From positions 124,001 to 188,000 of the forward strand of contig CAVZNV010000016.1 of NCBI GenBank assembly GCA_963776735.1: a DNA stretch of 64,000 nt. The letters run 5' to 3'. The DNA comes from PALSA-612 sp963776735 (GTDB lineage: Bacteria; Actinomycetota; Thermoleophilia; Gaiellales; Gaiellaceae). Positions within the stretch are counted from its first letter, which is position 1; each line of letters opens with the position of its first letter. This document shows, one piece after another, positions 57,703 to 64,000 of the stretch. A program made the position numbers and the translations under genes. A model generated the notes under the pieces. The model ran no database searches, had not been told where the DNA came from, and worked only from the letters and a program-made list of their open reading frames with translations.

Positions 57703-58101
57703 GTGGTTCATTTCGCCCGGCGGCTCGTCTACATGTGGCTCTGCAACATCGTCGCGCTCTGGGCGGCGGAGTCGCTCATCTCCGGCATCCACTTCTCCGG
57801 GAACTTCGCCTCGATCGTGCTGGCCGCGCTCGTCTTCGCGCTCGTCAACCTGATCCTGAAGCCGGTCGCGAAGCTGCTCGCGTTCCCGCTGATCATCCTC
57901 ACGCTCGGGATCGCGCTCTTCTTCGTCAACATCCTGATGCTCTACATCACCGACTGGATCCTGTCGGACTTCAAGATCGAGAGCTTCGGCTCGGCGATCT
58001 GGGCGACGATCGTGATCTGGGCGGTCAACTGGCTGCTCCAGATCGCGTTCGACATCGACGACCGCAAGCCGAGCAAGGGCAAGCAGGCCGCGCAGAACTA
58101 G
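57703..58101 (+). CDS. Four-TM holin-like membrane protein (phage holin superfamily IV)
   Basis: 132 residues, four predicted helices (about 8-25, 30-50, 55-80, 92-115), with the family segments NIVALWAAESLISGIHFSG, FALVNLILKPVAKLLAFPLIILTLGIALFFVNILMLYITDWIL and a basic C-terminus (DDRKPSKGKQAAQN). Such proteins are common single genes in actinobacteria. No phage gene is nearby, so it is not evidence of a prophage. Function unknown. Its stop overlaps that of the convergent ppgK gene. Confidence 0.85.
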   Translation: MVHFARRLVYMWLCNIVALWAAESLISGIHFSGNFASIVLAALVFALVNLILKPVAKLLAFPLIILTLGIALFFVNILMLYITDWILSDFKIESFGSAIWATIVIWAVNWLLQIAFDIDDRKPSKGKQAAQN

Positions 58102-58796
58102 GCGGGCGCTGCGGGCAACGCCTTGAAGCCCGGCGTCCAGAGCCGGAACCCGCCGAGGAAGGCGTTCTCGTTCGCGCCGAGGCGCGCGTTCGGCGGCAGG
58201 TCCTTCAGCAGCTTGGCGTTGCCGCCGCCGAGGACGACGTAGTCGGGCTCGAGCGCGTTCGTGAACTCCTCGACCACGTCGGCGACCTCCTTGCGCCACT
58301 GCTTCTTGCCGGCCTTGAGCAGGCCGCGCTCGCCGACGACGTCCTCGTACGTGCCCTTGCGGTACGGCATGTGCGCCAGCTCCATCGGCTCGACGATCCC
58401 GTCCACGATCATCGCTGCGCCGAGGCCGGTGCCGAAGCCGAGGAAGAGCATCCGCCCGCCCTCGTAGCTGCCGAGCGCCTGCATCGCCGCGTCGTTGACG
58501 ACCTTCGTCGGCTTGCCGAACGCCTTTTCGAAGTCGAACCCGGCCCAGCCGTGGCCGAGATTCACCGGGTCGTGGACGATCCGACCGCCCTTCACCTGCG
58601 TCGGCACACCGATCGAGACGGCGTCGTACTCCCAGTCCTTCGTCAGGCCGAGGACGCCCTGCACCATCTGCTCCGGCGTCAGCTCCGGGCCGGACGGGAA
58701 GCGCCGCCGCTCGCCGCCGTCGCTCTTCAGCACCTTGACGTGCGAGCCGCCGACATCGACGGCGAGGATGCGTGGATCCTTCTGCACAGCGCTCAC
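58098..58796 (-). CDS. ppgK: Polyphosphate glucokinase (ROK family)
   Basis: Phosphorylates glucose with polyphosphate or ATP (EC 2.7.1.63), feeding Zwf. A 232-residue ROK-type kinase with ILAVDVGGSHVKVLKSDGG, VSIGVPTQVKGGRIVHDPVNLGHGWAGFDF, NDAAMQALG, LFLGFGTGLGAAMIVDG and DYVVLGGGNAKLL. Trehalose breakdown by a trehalase would give its substrate, though no trehalase is in the window. GTG 58796 is preferred; GTG 58787 is an alternative. A 9-bp inverted repeat lies 40 bp upstream. Confidence 0.88.
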   Translation of the reverse strand: MSAVQKDPRILAVDVGGSHVKVLKSDGGERRRFPSGPELTPEQMVQGVLGLTKDWEYDAVSIGVPTQVKGGRIVHDPVNLGHGWAGFDFEKAFGKPTKVVNDAAMQALGSYEGGRMLFLGFGTGLGAAMIVDGIVEPMELAHMPYRKGTYEDVVGERGLLKAGKKQWRKEVADVVEEFTNALEPDYVVLGGGNAKLLKDLPPNARLGANENAFLGGFRLWTPGFKALPAAPA

Positions 58797-58835
58797 GCCG
58801 GGAATCGTGCCAGTCCCGTCGGCCCGTGCGGGCAC

Positions 58836-58861
58836 CCCTTTGCGCGGTTTGTCGCAAAGGG
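58836..58861. promoter_or_regulatory. Inverted repeat between ppgK and the divergent secreted-protein gene
   Basis: CCCTTTGCG-CGGTTTGT-CGCAAAGGG is a perfect 9-bp inverted repeat in the 102-bp gap between the two divergent genes, placed as an operator for one or both. Confidence 0.4.
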
Positions 58862-58898
58862 AGATACTCCGCCGGAACGTTCCAGGAGGGAGTAGGCA

Positions 58899-60272
58899 CT
58901 GCGGCTGAAACACCCGGGATCCGCTCGTAGCAAGCTCTCGCGACCTGCGGCCCTGGTGGCCCTGCTCGGCGCGACGGCCGCCGTCGCCCTGGGCATCACG
59001 GGCACCGCGTCCGCCGTCGATCCCGTCTGCGGGAACGGCGACGCCAGCGTCACGAACACGTGCACGTACTCCTCCACCGCCGGCAACTGCAACGCCGGCA
59101 CGAACGCAACCGGCTACAAGATCGACACGGTCGCACCCACGGTCGGGATCACGAACGTGAGCGCGCCGGCCGACGGAACCCTTGCCACGCAGAGCTTCTC
59201 GTCCTTCCCGGCGACGGTCGGCGCGCAGCCGGTCACGCTCAGCGGCACGGACAGCGACGGGACGAGCGGCATCTCCTCGGTGACGGTCGAGGGCGGCGGC
59301 GCGACCCTCGGCTCGGGAACGTGGAGCAAGGCGAGCCTGCCGCTCTCCTCGGGCTCGAACACCCTTCACGTCGTGGCGACCGACGTGGCGGGAAACACCA
59401 CCAGCCCGACCGCCGGCGTGACGCTCAACCTCGACCTGGACGGCGACGGCATCGCGAACAACATCGACCAGAGCCCGAACACCGTCAGCACGCTCTTCAC
59501 CGACACCGCGCGCGGCGGCACGACGTCGGGGGCGATCCTTTTGGTACCCGCCGGGATGACAGCGACGATCGTCGATGCGGCCAGCCCGCAGGGGGTGCAG
59601 GTGACGGTGACAGGGCCGGCGAGCGGCCGCGTCAGGCTTCAGATGACGGGGAAGGGCTCCCAGACGAGCCTTGCGCCCGGCACCTACATCGAGACCGACC
59701 CGAACGTCTCGACGACCCTCCAGACGGTCTCCGGCCTGGGCGAGTTCCAGTTCACGCTCAACGGCTCGACGACACTGGTCGACATCCCGACGGGGTCGAC
59801 CGCGATGTTGAACGAGACGGTCTCGAACGGTGTGGACACGCAGGTCAGCATCGACGACGAAGTCGGGCCGATCACCATCAACGGCCAGCCGGTCAGCCCC
59901 GGCACGAACCTCGTCCTGGGCACGCTGACCGGCAACAGCCTCACGGTCGCCGGCGGCAAGTTCAGCTATTCGGGCATGTTCACGCTCGGGGCGGCGAGCA
60001 ACGGGATCAATCCCCTGACGGAGTTCGTGTCGATCAACCTCGGCCCCGTCTCCTGTGCGTTCGCACCCGGCTCGTTCAAGAAGGGCAGCGGCGGATTCAC
60101 CGCCTCGGGCACGTTCGGCGGCGTGAAGGTCTCGGTCGTGCTCGCACCCGCGGGCACGAAGAAGTACTCGGTCAGCGTCACAGGCTCGCCCTCGCCGAGC
60201 TTCCCGTCGCAGGTGCCGGTGCAGATCCTGGTCGGCGACGACTCCGCCAGCACGGTCGTCGCGCGCCACTAG
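58899..60272 (+). CDS. Secreted Ig-like protein of unknown function, probable CTG start
   Basis: An exported protein of about 457 residues. Residues about 15-40 are a signal peptide (ALVALLGATAAVALGITGTASA). The mature part has a Cys-containing segment (VCGNGDASVTNTCTYSSTAGNC), an Ig/adhesin-like module (VTLSGTDSDGTSGISSVTVEGGG), a Ca-binding-like DLDGDGIANNIDQ typical of thrombospondin type 3 repeats, and a beta-rich C-terminal half. The normal start GTG 58956 would leave no basic n-region. CTG 58899 is 9 nt after AGGAGG and gives LRLKHPGSARSKLSR before the hydrophobic core, so it is the likelier start. Function unknown. Confidence 0.72.
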   Translation: MRLKHPGSARSKLSRPAALVALLGATAAVALGITGTASAVDPVCGNGDASVTNTCTYSSTAGNCNAGTNATGYKIDTVAPTVGITNVSAPADGTLATQSFSSFPATVGAQPVTLSGTDSDGTSGISSVTVEGGGATLGSGTWSKASLPLSSGSNTLHVVATDVAGNTTSPTAGVTLNLDLDGDGIANNIDQSPNTVSTLFTDTARGGTTSGAILLVPAGMTATIVDAASPQGVQVTVTGPASGRVRLQMTGKGSQTSLAPGTYIETDPNVSTTLQTVSGLGEFQFTLNGSTTLVDIPTGSTAMLNETVSNGVDTQVSIDDEVGPITINGQPVSPGTNLVLGTLTGNSLTVAGGKFSYSGMFTLGAASNGINPLTEFVSINLGPVSCAFAPGSFKKGSGGFTASGTFGGVKVSVVLAPAGTKKYSVSVTGSPSPSFPSQVPVQILVGDDSASTVVARH

Positions 60273-60314
60273 CGCCCGGCTGTAACGCAGGCGCGGTCTG
60301 CGACACTGACAGGT

Positions 60315-60971
60315 ATGAGATTCCTCTTTGGTGACAAGACACAGATGGTCGAGCAGACCGACGCGCTGCCCGGCCGTGACGAGACGATGCCGGTGCCGGC
60401 CCGCCACGAGGTGCTCGACACCCCAATCGTCCCGCCGTTCCCGGACGGCTTCGAGACCGCGATCGTCGGCATGGGCTGCTTCTGGGGCGCCGAGCGCGTC
60501 TTCTGGCAGGCACCCGGCGTGTACACGACGGCGGTCGGGTACGCGGGCGGCTACACGAAGAACCCGACCTACGAGGAGGTCTGCTCCGGCCGCACCGGGC
60601 ACTCCGAGGTCGTGCTTGTCGTGTTCGACCCCGCGAAGACGAGCTACGACGAGATCCTGCGCCTCTTCTGGGAGAACCACGACCCGACGCAGGGCATGCG
60701 TCAGGGCAACGATGCCGGAACGCAGTATCGGTCGATCATCCTGACCACGACGCCCGAGCAGCGCGAGACGGCCGAGCGGTCACGCGCCATGTTCCAGCAG
60801 GCGCTCTCGGCGTCCGGCTACGGGCAGATCACGACCGAGATCGCCGACGCAGGCGAGTTCTATTACGCCGAGCCTTACCACCAGCAGTACCTGGCCAAGA
60901 ACCCCGGCGGCTACTGCGGCCTCGGCGGAACCGGCGTCTCCTGTCCCGTCGGCGTCGGCGCGACGAGCTAG
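60315..60971 (+). CDS. msrA: Peptide methionine sulfoxide reductase MsrA
   Basis: Reduces methionine-S-sulfoxide in proteins (EC 1.8.4.11). 218 residues with the catalytic Cys in VGMGCFWGAERVFW, YAGGYTKNPTYEEVCSGRTGHSEVV, FWENHDPTQGMRQGNDAGTQYRS and YHQQYLAKNPGGYCGLGGTGVSCP, which supplies the resolving Cys. The first 45 residues are the N-terminal extension typical of this subgroup. GACACT ends 7 nt before the ATG. No msrB is adjacent. Confidence 0.95.
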   Translation: MRFLFGDKTQMVEQTDALPGRDETMPVPARHEVLDTPIVPPFPDGFETAIVGMGCFWGAERVFWQAPGVYTTAVGYAGGYTKNPTYEEVCSGRTGHSEVVLVVFDPAKTSYDEILRLFWENHDPTQGMRQGNDAGTQYRSIILTTTPEQRETAERSRAMFQQALSASGYGQITTEIADAGEFYYAEPYHQQYLAKNPGGYCGLGGTGVSCPVGVGATS

Positions 60972-60975
60972 GCGC

Positions 60976-61503
60976 TCAGTCCCGGTCGTTGTGGCGGAAA
61001 CGCCACCCGGGCAGGAACGGCAGCTCCGGACGCGGCGAGATGTAGATCCCGAGCGCGGAGGCGATCCGGTTGTAATGCACGAGGTAGACGCACCGCCCGA
61101 TCGCCTTCTGCGCGGCGAGCGACGGCGCGCCGGTCAGGTAGTACAGCGACAGGTTGTCCTCATGGAGGAGGCGAGCGTCGATCGCCTCGGGCGTCGAGCC
61201 GCTGAGGTCGGCGACGATTCGGGCGTCCTCGGTGTCGACCGGTCCTGGTGAGAGCGTGTCCGCGAAGAGGCCGACCGCGAGAACGTCGCCCCAGCGGATG
61301 CCGAGCGGCTGCAACCCGGAGCTCCGGTACTGCCGCGCCACGGCCGGATCGCTCGTAAGCGCGCTGTCGCGGCGAACGCACGCGGCCGAGCGCGCGTACG
61401 CGTCCGAGCTCCCGAACGTGTGTCCGAACGCGAACGCGAGCACGAGCCAGGCGGCACCGAGCACGACCACGACCAGTAGACCAGCGCCCACGTAGAGACG
61501 CAC
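60976..61503 (-). CDS. Membrane-anchored protein of unknown function
   Basis: 175 residues. The N-terminal helix (about 5-27, GAGLLVVVVLGAAWLVLAFAFG) anchors a domain outside the membrane. It has two Cys (SAACVRRD and GRCVYLVHYN) and the segment RIVADLSGSTPEAIDARLLHEDNLSLYYLTG. The ending PFLPGWRFRHNDRD is conserved-looking, but I do not recognise the family. GTG starts 3 bp after the stop of the dehydrogenase gene, so the two are co-transcribed. Confidence 0.65.
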   Translation of the reverse strand: MRLYVGAGLLVVVVLGAAWLVLAFAFGHTFGSSDAYARSAACVRRDSALTSDPAVARQYRSSGLQPLGIRWGDVLAVGLFADTLSPGPVDTEDARIVADLSGSTPEAIDARLLHEDNLSLYYLTGAPSLAAQKAIGRCVYLVHYNRIASALGIYISPRPELPFLPGWRFRHNDRD

Positions 61504-61506
61504 GAC

Positions 61507-62451
61507 TCAAGTCTGACTGATGACGCGCACCGCCTGCCCGGTGAAGAACGCCTCGATGTCCTCCACGGACTGCTCGTAGAAGAGCCGGTACGTGTCCTCG
61601 GTGACGTAGCCGAGGTGCGGCGTCAGCACGGTGTTCGGCGCCGAGCGCAGCGGGTGATCGGCCGGCAGCGGCTCGCGGTCGAACACGTCGAGCCCGGCGC
61701 CCGCGATGGTGCCCGCCTCGAGCGCGGCCAGCAGCGCCTCCTCGTCGACGATCGGCCCGCGCGACGTGTTGACCAGGAACGCGGTCGGCTTCATCAGCCC
61801 GAGCTCGCGCGCGCCGATCAGGCCGCGCGTACGGCGCGAGAGCACGACGTGGATCGTGACGAAGTCGGCGCTCGCGAACAGCTCGTCCCTGGAGACAAGC
61901 CCGGCGCCGCACTCGGCCGCGCGCTCCGCGGTCAGGTTCTCGCTCCACGCGATCAAGCCCATCCCGAACGCCGCGCCGATGCGCGCCGCCGCTGAGCCGA
62001 GGCGGCCGAGCCCGACGATGCCCAGCGTCTTGCCGTCGAGGCCGACGCCGACCGTCGTCTGCCAGCCGCCGGCGCGAACCGAGGCGTCCTCGCGCGGGAT
62101 GTTCCGCGCGAGCGCCAGCATCAGCCCGAAGGCGAGCTCCGTCGTCGCCTGCCACGAGCCCTCCGTCCCGCAGACGGTCACGCCCTGTCGCGCGGCTGCC
62201 TCCAGGTCGATCGACGCGTTCCGCATCCCGGTCGTGACGAGCAGGCGGAGGTTCGAGAGCCGCTCGAGCAGCTCGGCCGGGAACGGGGTGCGTTCGCGCA
62301 TCGCGCAGACGACGTCGAACGGCTCGAGGACGGGCGCCGGCTCGTCCAGCGGCTCATGGAAGAACGTCACCTCGTGGCCGTCCAGGCGCGACCAGTCGGC
62401 CAACCGGTGCGCAACGCGCTGGTAGTCGTCGAGGACGGCGATCCGAGCCAT
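61507..62451 (-). CDS. D-2-hydroxyacid dehydrogenase family protein
   Basis: An NAD-dependent dehydrogenase of 314 residues. The nucleotide motif is TLGIVGLGRLGSAAARIGAAFGM. The catalytic Arg is in FLVNTSRGPIVDEEAL, the Glu in GLDVFDREPLP and the His in NTVLTPHLGYVT. The substrate loop includes RERTPFPAELLERL. It is close to glyoxylate/phosphoglycerate dehydrogenase-like proteins of unknown substrate. The ATG shares one base with the stop of the upstream secreted-protein gene (TAATG). Confidence 0.9.
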   Translation of the reverse strand: MARIAVLDDYQRVAHRLADWSRLDGHEVTFFHEPLDEPAPVLEPFDVVCAMRERTPFPAELLERLSNLRLLVTTGMRNASIDLEAAARQGVTVCGTEGSWQATTELAFGLMLALARNIPREDASVRAGGWQTTVGVGLDGKTLGIVGLGRLGSAAARIGAAFGMGLIAWSENLTAERAAECGAGLVSRDELFASADFVTIHVVLSRRTRGLIGARELGLMKPTAFLVNTSRGPIVDEEALLAALEAGTIAGAGLDVFDREPLPADHPLRSAPNTVLTPHLGYVTEDTYRLFYEQSVEDIEAFFTGQAVRVISQT

Positions 62452-63791
62452 TACGGAGCCGGAGGAGGCGACACGTAGATGTGGACGCCGAGACCGGCGA
62501 AGGTGTCGGTGATCTTCCCGCCCTCGGTCGGGATCATGCGGTTCTCATCGAGGACGGTCAGCGATCCGGCGCGGAGCCCGGGGACCGAGAACGAGACCTT
62601 GTGCGGGCTCACCGACGCGCTGGCTGCGATGACGTACGTCGCGCCGTGGTAACTCCGCGCGCCGACCTTGACCGGGCTCGTCTCCGAGCTCACGACCGGC
62701 AGGTCGCGCCCCAGCAGCGCGGGCGCGAGCGACGCGATCTGGCGATCGAGCACGGTGATCTCGGCACCGACGGCCGGCGACCACTCGCTCGGGAACCAGC
62801 CGATGCCGCGCGCCCCGCCCGCGATCGCGAGCCAGGTCTCTGCGCGGACGGTCTGCGGCGTCGGGTCGAGGCCGGTGCAGTGGCTCATCGGAGCCGCCTC
62901 GATCCACTGGTACGTGGGCCGGCCGGCCGCGAGCGCGACGAGTTGCCGCTGAGCCTGGTAGACGGCCTGCAGTGCCCAGCGGCACCAGCCCTGCAGCGGG
63001 TAGAGGTCGAAGCCGACCATGCTCGACTCGGCGATCAGCGCCGGGTAGATGGCGCGGCCCGCAGCCGGCGGGGCGGTTGCCGTGAAGAAGTGCGAGCCGA
63101 GCGTCAGGAAGGTGACGCGGTCCGTCTGCTGCTGGGAGGGAGGGACCGCGAGCGCCGGCGGCGTCGTGTGCTCGTCGGGCTCGTCCGGCTGGTACCAGCC
63201 GACGAGGCCGCGCCCGTCGACCCCGCGCTGCCCGAGCGGGATCGCCGAGAACGCCCGGCCGGCAAGGTCGGAGAGCTGCTCCGTCGCGTCGGCGCAGCTC
63301 GAGCCGAGGTAGAGGTTCACGCCGGCTGCCAGGCTCTCCGGATACGCCCACGGGCATTGCTCCCAGACCATGCGCGGGAAGAACGGCTGCCAGTCGAGGA
63401 ACAGCCCCTGTGGCGTCGTCCGCGCGAGCGTCCACGCGAGGATCGGTCCGGTCGTGAAGCGTCCGGTCGCCAGCGCCTCGCCGGGCCTGCCGTACGCGTC
63501 GACGCGGAACGCGTACGTGGTGTTCGGCTCCAGGCCGCCGATGTCGACCGTACCCGTACTCCGCGCGGATCCACTCGGGCTCGACCAGACGCCGTAGACC
63601 GCGTCGACGCCGTATTCGACGACGACGCGAACAGGGCTGCTCGCACGCCAGCCGATCGAGGCCGAGGCCGAGCGTGCCTGCACGGAGACGACACCGACCG
63701 CGAGCCCGGGACGGCCGGCAGCCGCCGCCGCGAGGGCAAGGGCACAGAGAACGAGGAAGACGGCCGCGCCGCCGAGGCGAGAGCTCCTCAT
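62451..63791 (-). CDS. Secreted protein with fibronectin-like domain and glycosidase-like barrel
   Basis: 446 residues with a signal peptide (GGAAVFLVLCALALAAAAAG). Residues about 35-115 form a fibronectin/phosphatase-N-type domain (VRVVVEYGVDAVYG, LEPNTTYAFRVDAYG). The rest resembles a TIM barrel, with LVGWYQPDEPDEHTTP (acidic residues on a strand end), SMVGFDLYPLQGW, YQWIEAAPMSHC, AWLAIAGGARGIGWFPSEW and a small C-terminal sandwich. I infer a glycoside-hydrolase-like fold; no family or substrate is certain. ATG 63791 is the first start before the signal peptide. Confidence 0.65.
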   Translation of the reverse strand: MRSSRLGGAAVFLVLCALALAAAAAGRPGLAVGVVSVQARSASASIGWRASSPVRVVVEYGVDAVYGVWSSPSGSARSTGTVDIGGLEPNTTYAFRVDAYGRPGEALATGRFTTGPILAWTLARTTPQGLFLDWQPFFPRMVWEQCPWAYPESLAAGVNLYLGSSCADATEQLSDLAGRAFSAIPLGQRGVDGRGLVGWYQPDEPDEHTTPPALAVPPSQQQTDRVTFLTLGSHFFTATAPPAAGRAIYPALIAESSMVGFDLYPLQGWCRWALQAVYQAQRQLVALAAGRPTYQWIEAAPMSHCTGLDPTPQTVRAETWLAIAGGARGIGWFPSEWSPAVGAEITVLDRQIASLAPALLGRDLPVVSSETSPVKVGARSYHGATYVIAASASVSPHKVSFSVPGLRAGSLTVLDENRMIPTEGGKITDTFAGLGVHIYVSPPPAP

Positions 63792-63807
63792 CGGTCGTCT
63801 GACGGTA

Positions 63808-64000
63808 CTACCCGGACAGCCGCGTTGCCACGTCGCCGAGCCGCTCGAACGTTCCGCCGGCATCACGGACGTGGCCGACGAACTCCTCCAGCATCGCGAC
63901 GCGGTGGCCGCGGCCGATCACCTGCGGGTGCATGCAGACGGTGAGGACGCCTCCTCCCTCCCGCTGGTGCATCCAGTCGAACTCGCCCTGCCAGATCTCG
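63808..64000 (-). CDS. C-terminal part of a polysaccharide deacetylase (NodB/allantoinase-type)
   Basis: The last 64 codons of a gene that runs off the right edge. GEFDWMHQREGGGVLTVCMHPQVIGRGHRVAMLEEFVGHV is the ending typical of polysaccharide deacetylases related to PuuE/PgdA, with the late His in MHPQVIGR. The catalytic Asp and metal motifs lie outside the window. It ends 16 bp upstream of the secreted protein gene on the same strand. Confidence 0.75.
   Translation of the reverse strand, partial: EIWQGEFDWMHQREGGGVLTVCMHPQVIGRGHRVAMLEEFVGHVRDAGGTFERLGDVATRLSG

Noticed and set aside
57703..58101. Prophage indicated by the holin-like gene
   Set aside because: No phage structural, integrase or lysis gene is nearby; the family is a common single chromosomal gene in actinobacteria.
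60990..61010. GTGGC-GGAAAC-GCCAC as another member of the GTTTCCCC family
   Set aside because: The arms differ from the family, and the sequence encodes conserved-looking residues (PGWRFRHND) of the membrane-anchored protein.

Overview
This window is high-GC, gene-dense chromosomal DNA, almost certainly from an actinobacterium. The best fit is a deep-branching lineage of the Thermoleophilia type (Gaiellales/Solirubrobacterales-like). That is inferred from gene content and not proved: an MprAB-like two-component pair, an F420-type LLM oxidoreductase, an FHA-ABC transporter paired with a Ser/Thr kinase, an actinobacterial-style acyl-CoA carboxylase beta subunit, and a SigH-type sigma factor. 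Very many genes have a -10-like hexamer (xAxxxT) only 6-7 nt before an ATG or GTG, so leaderless transcription looks common. No rRNA, CRISPR array, prophage or plasmid module is visible. One tRNA-Thr(TGT) is present.

Layout. 1-3.7 kb: the start of a truncated gene, then a tightly overlapping minus-strand operon of histidine kinase, receiver-cyclase fusion, LuxR-type response regulator and GNAT acetyltransferase. 3.7-9.3 kb: treZ-glgX-treY, which turns glycogen into trehalose. 9.3-10.9 kb: a REP-associated tyrosine transposase with REP-like palindromes, and a YihY membrane protein. 10.9-16 kb: a divergent pair of FHA-FHA-ABC exporter and receptor-type Ser/Thr kinase, resembling Rv1747/PknF. 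16-24.3 kb: secreted proteins, a double beta-propeller lipoprotein, a sarcosine-oxidase-like flavoenzyme, an APH-fold kinase, rsgA with an upstream leader peptide, and a CHASE2 cyclase. 24.3-29.5 kb: a degenerate SGNH protein, M55 aminopeptidase, asparaginase II, a 484-bp structured intergenic region and an MprAB-like pair. 29.5-36 kb: Fpg/Nei glycosylase, folE2, clpS, a phosphoesterase, an NlpC/P60 hydrolase, hpnB and a cupin. 36-42.3 kb: LLM oxidoreductase, pccB, two genes broken by single-base homopolymer shifts, a PLP enzyme, a YHYH protein and the tRNA.

42.3-64 kb: a PD-(D/E)XK endonuclease, a secreted glycosidase-like protein, and a sigH-yacP-(unknown)-rlmB-cysS block that keeps the Bacillus order cysS-rlmB-yacP-sigH. 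Next come mscS-zwf-rpe, rpiA, a cupin, an LprI-like protein, a 1082-residue Ig/FecR surface protein, pgl, a four-TM holin-like protein, ppgK, another secreted Ig-like protein, msrA, a 2-hydroxyacid dehydrogenase, a secreted GH-like protein and the end of a polysaccharide deacetylase. zwf, pgl, rpe, rpiA and ppgK together cover glucose phosphorylation from polyphosphate and most of the oxidative pentose phosphate branch.

The most unusual content lies between and inside genes. There are several short palindromic repeat families: one in frame in treZ, one in frame in the flavoenzyme gene with an identical intergenic copy, and a three-copy family ending in GTTTCCCC. A REP transposase is encoded in the same window. 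Other points of interest are a 17-codon leader ORF before rsgA, a receiver domain fused to a degenerate class III cyclase, an SGNH-fold protein that has lost all its catalytic residues, and overlapping back-to-back -10 elements at rpe/rpiA and pgl/holin.
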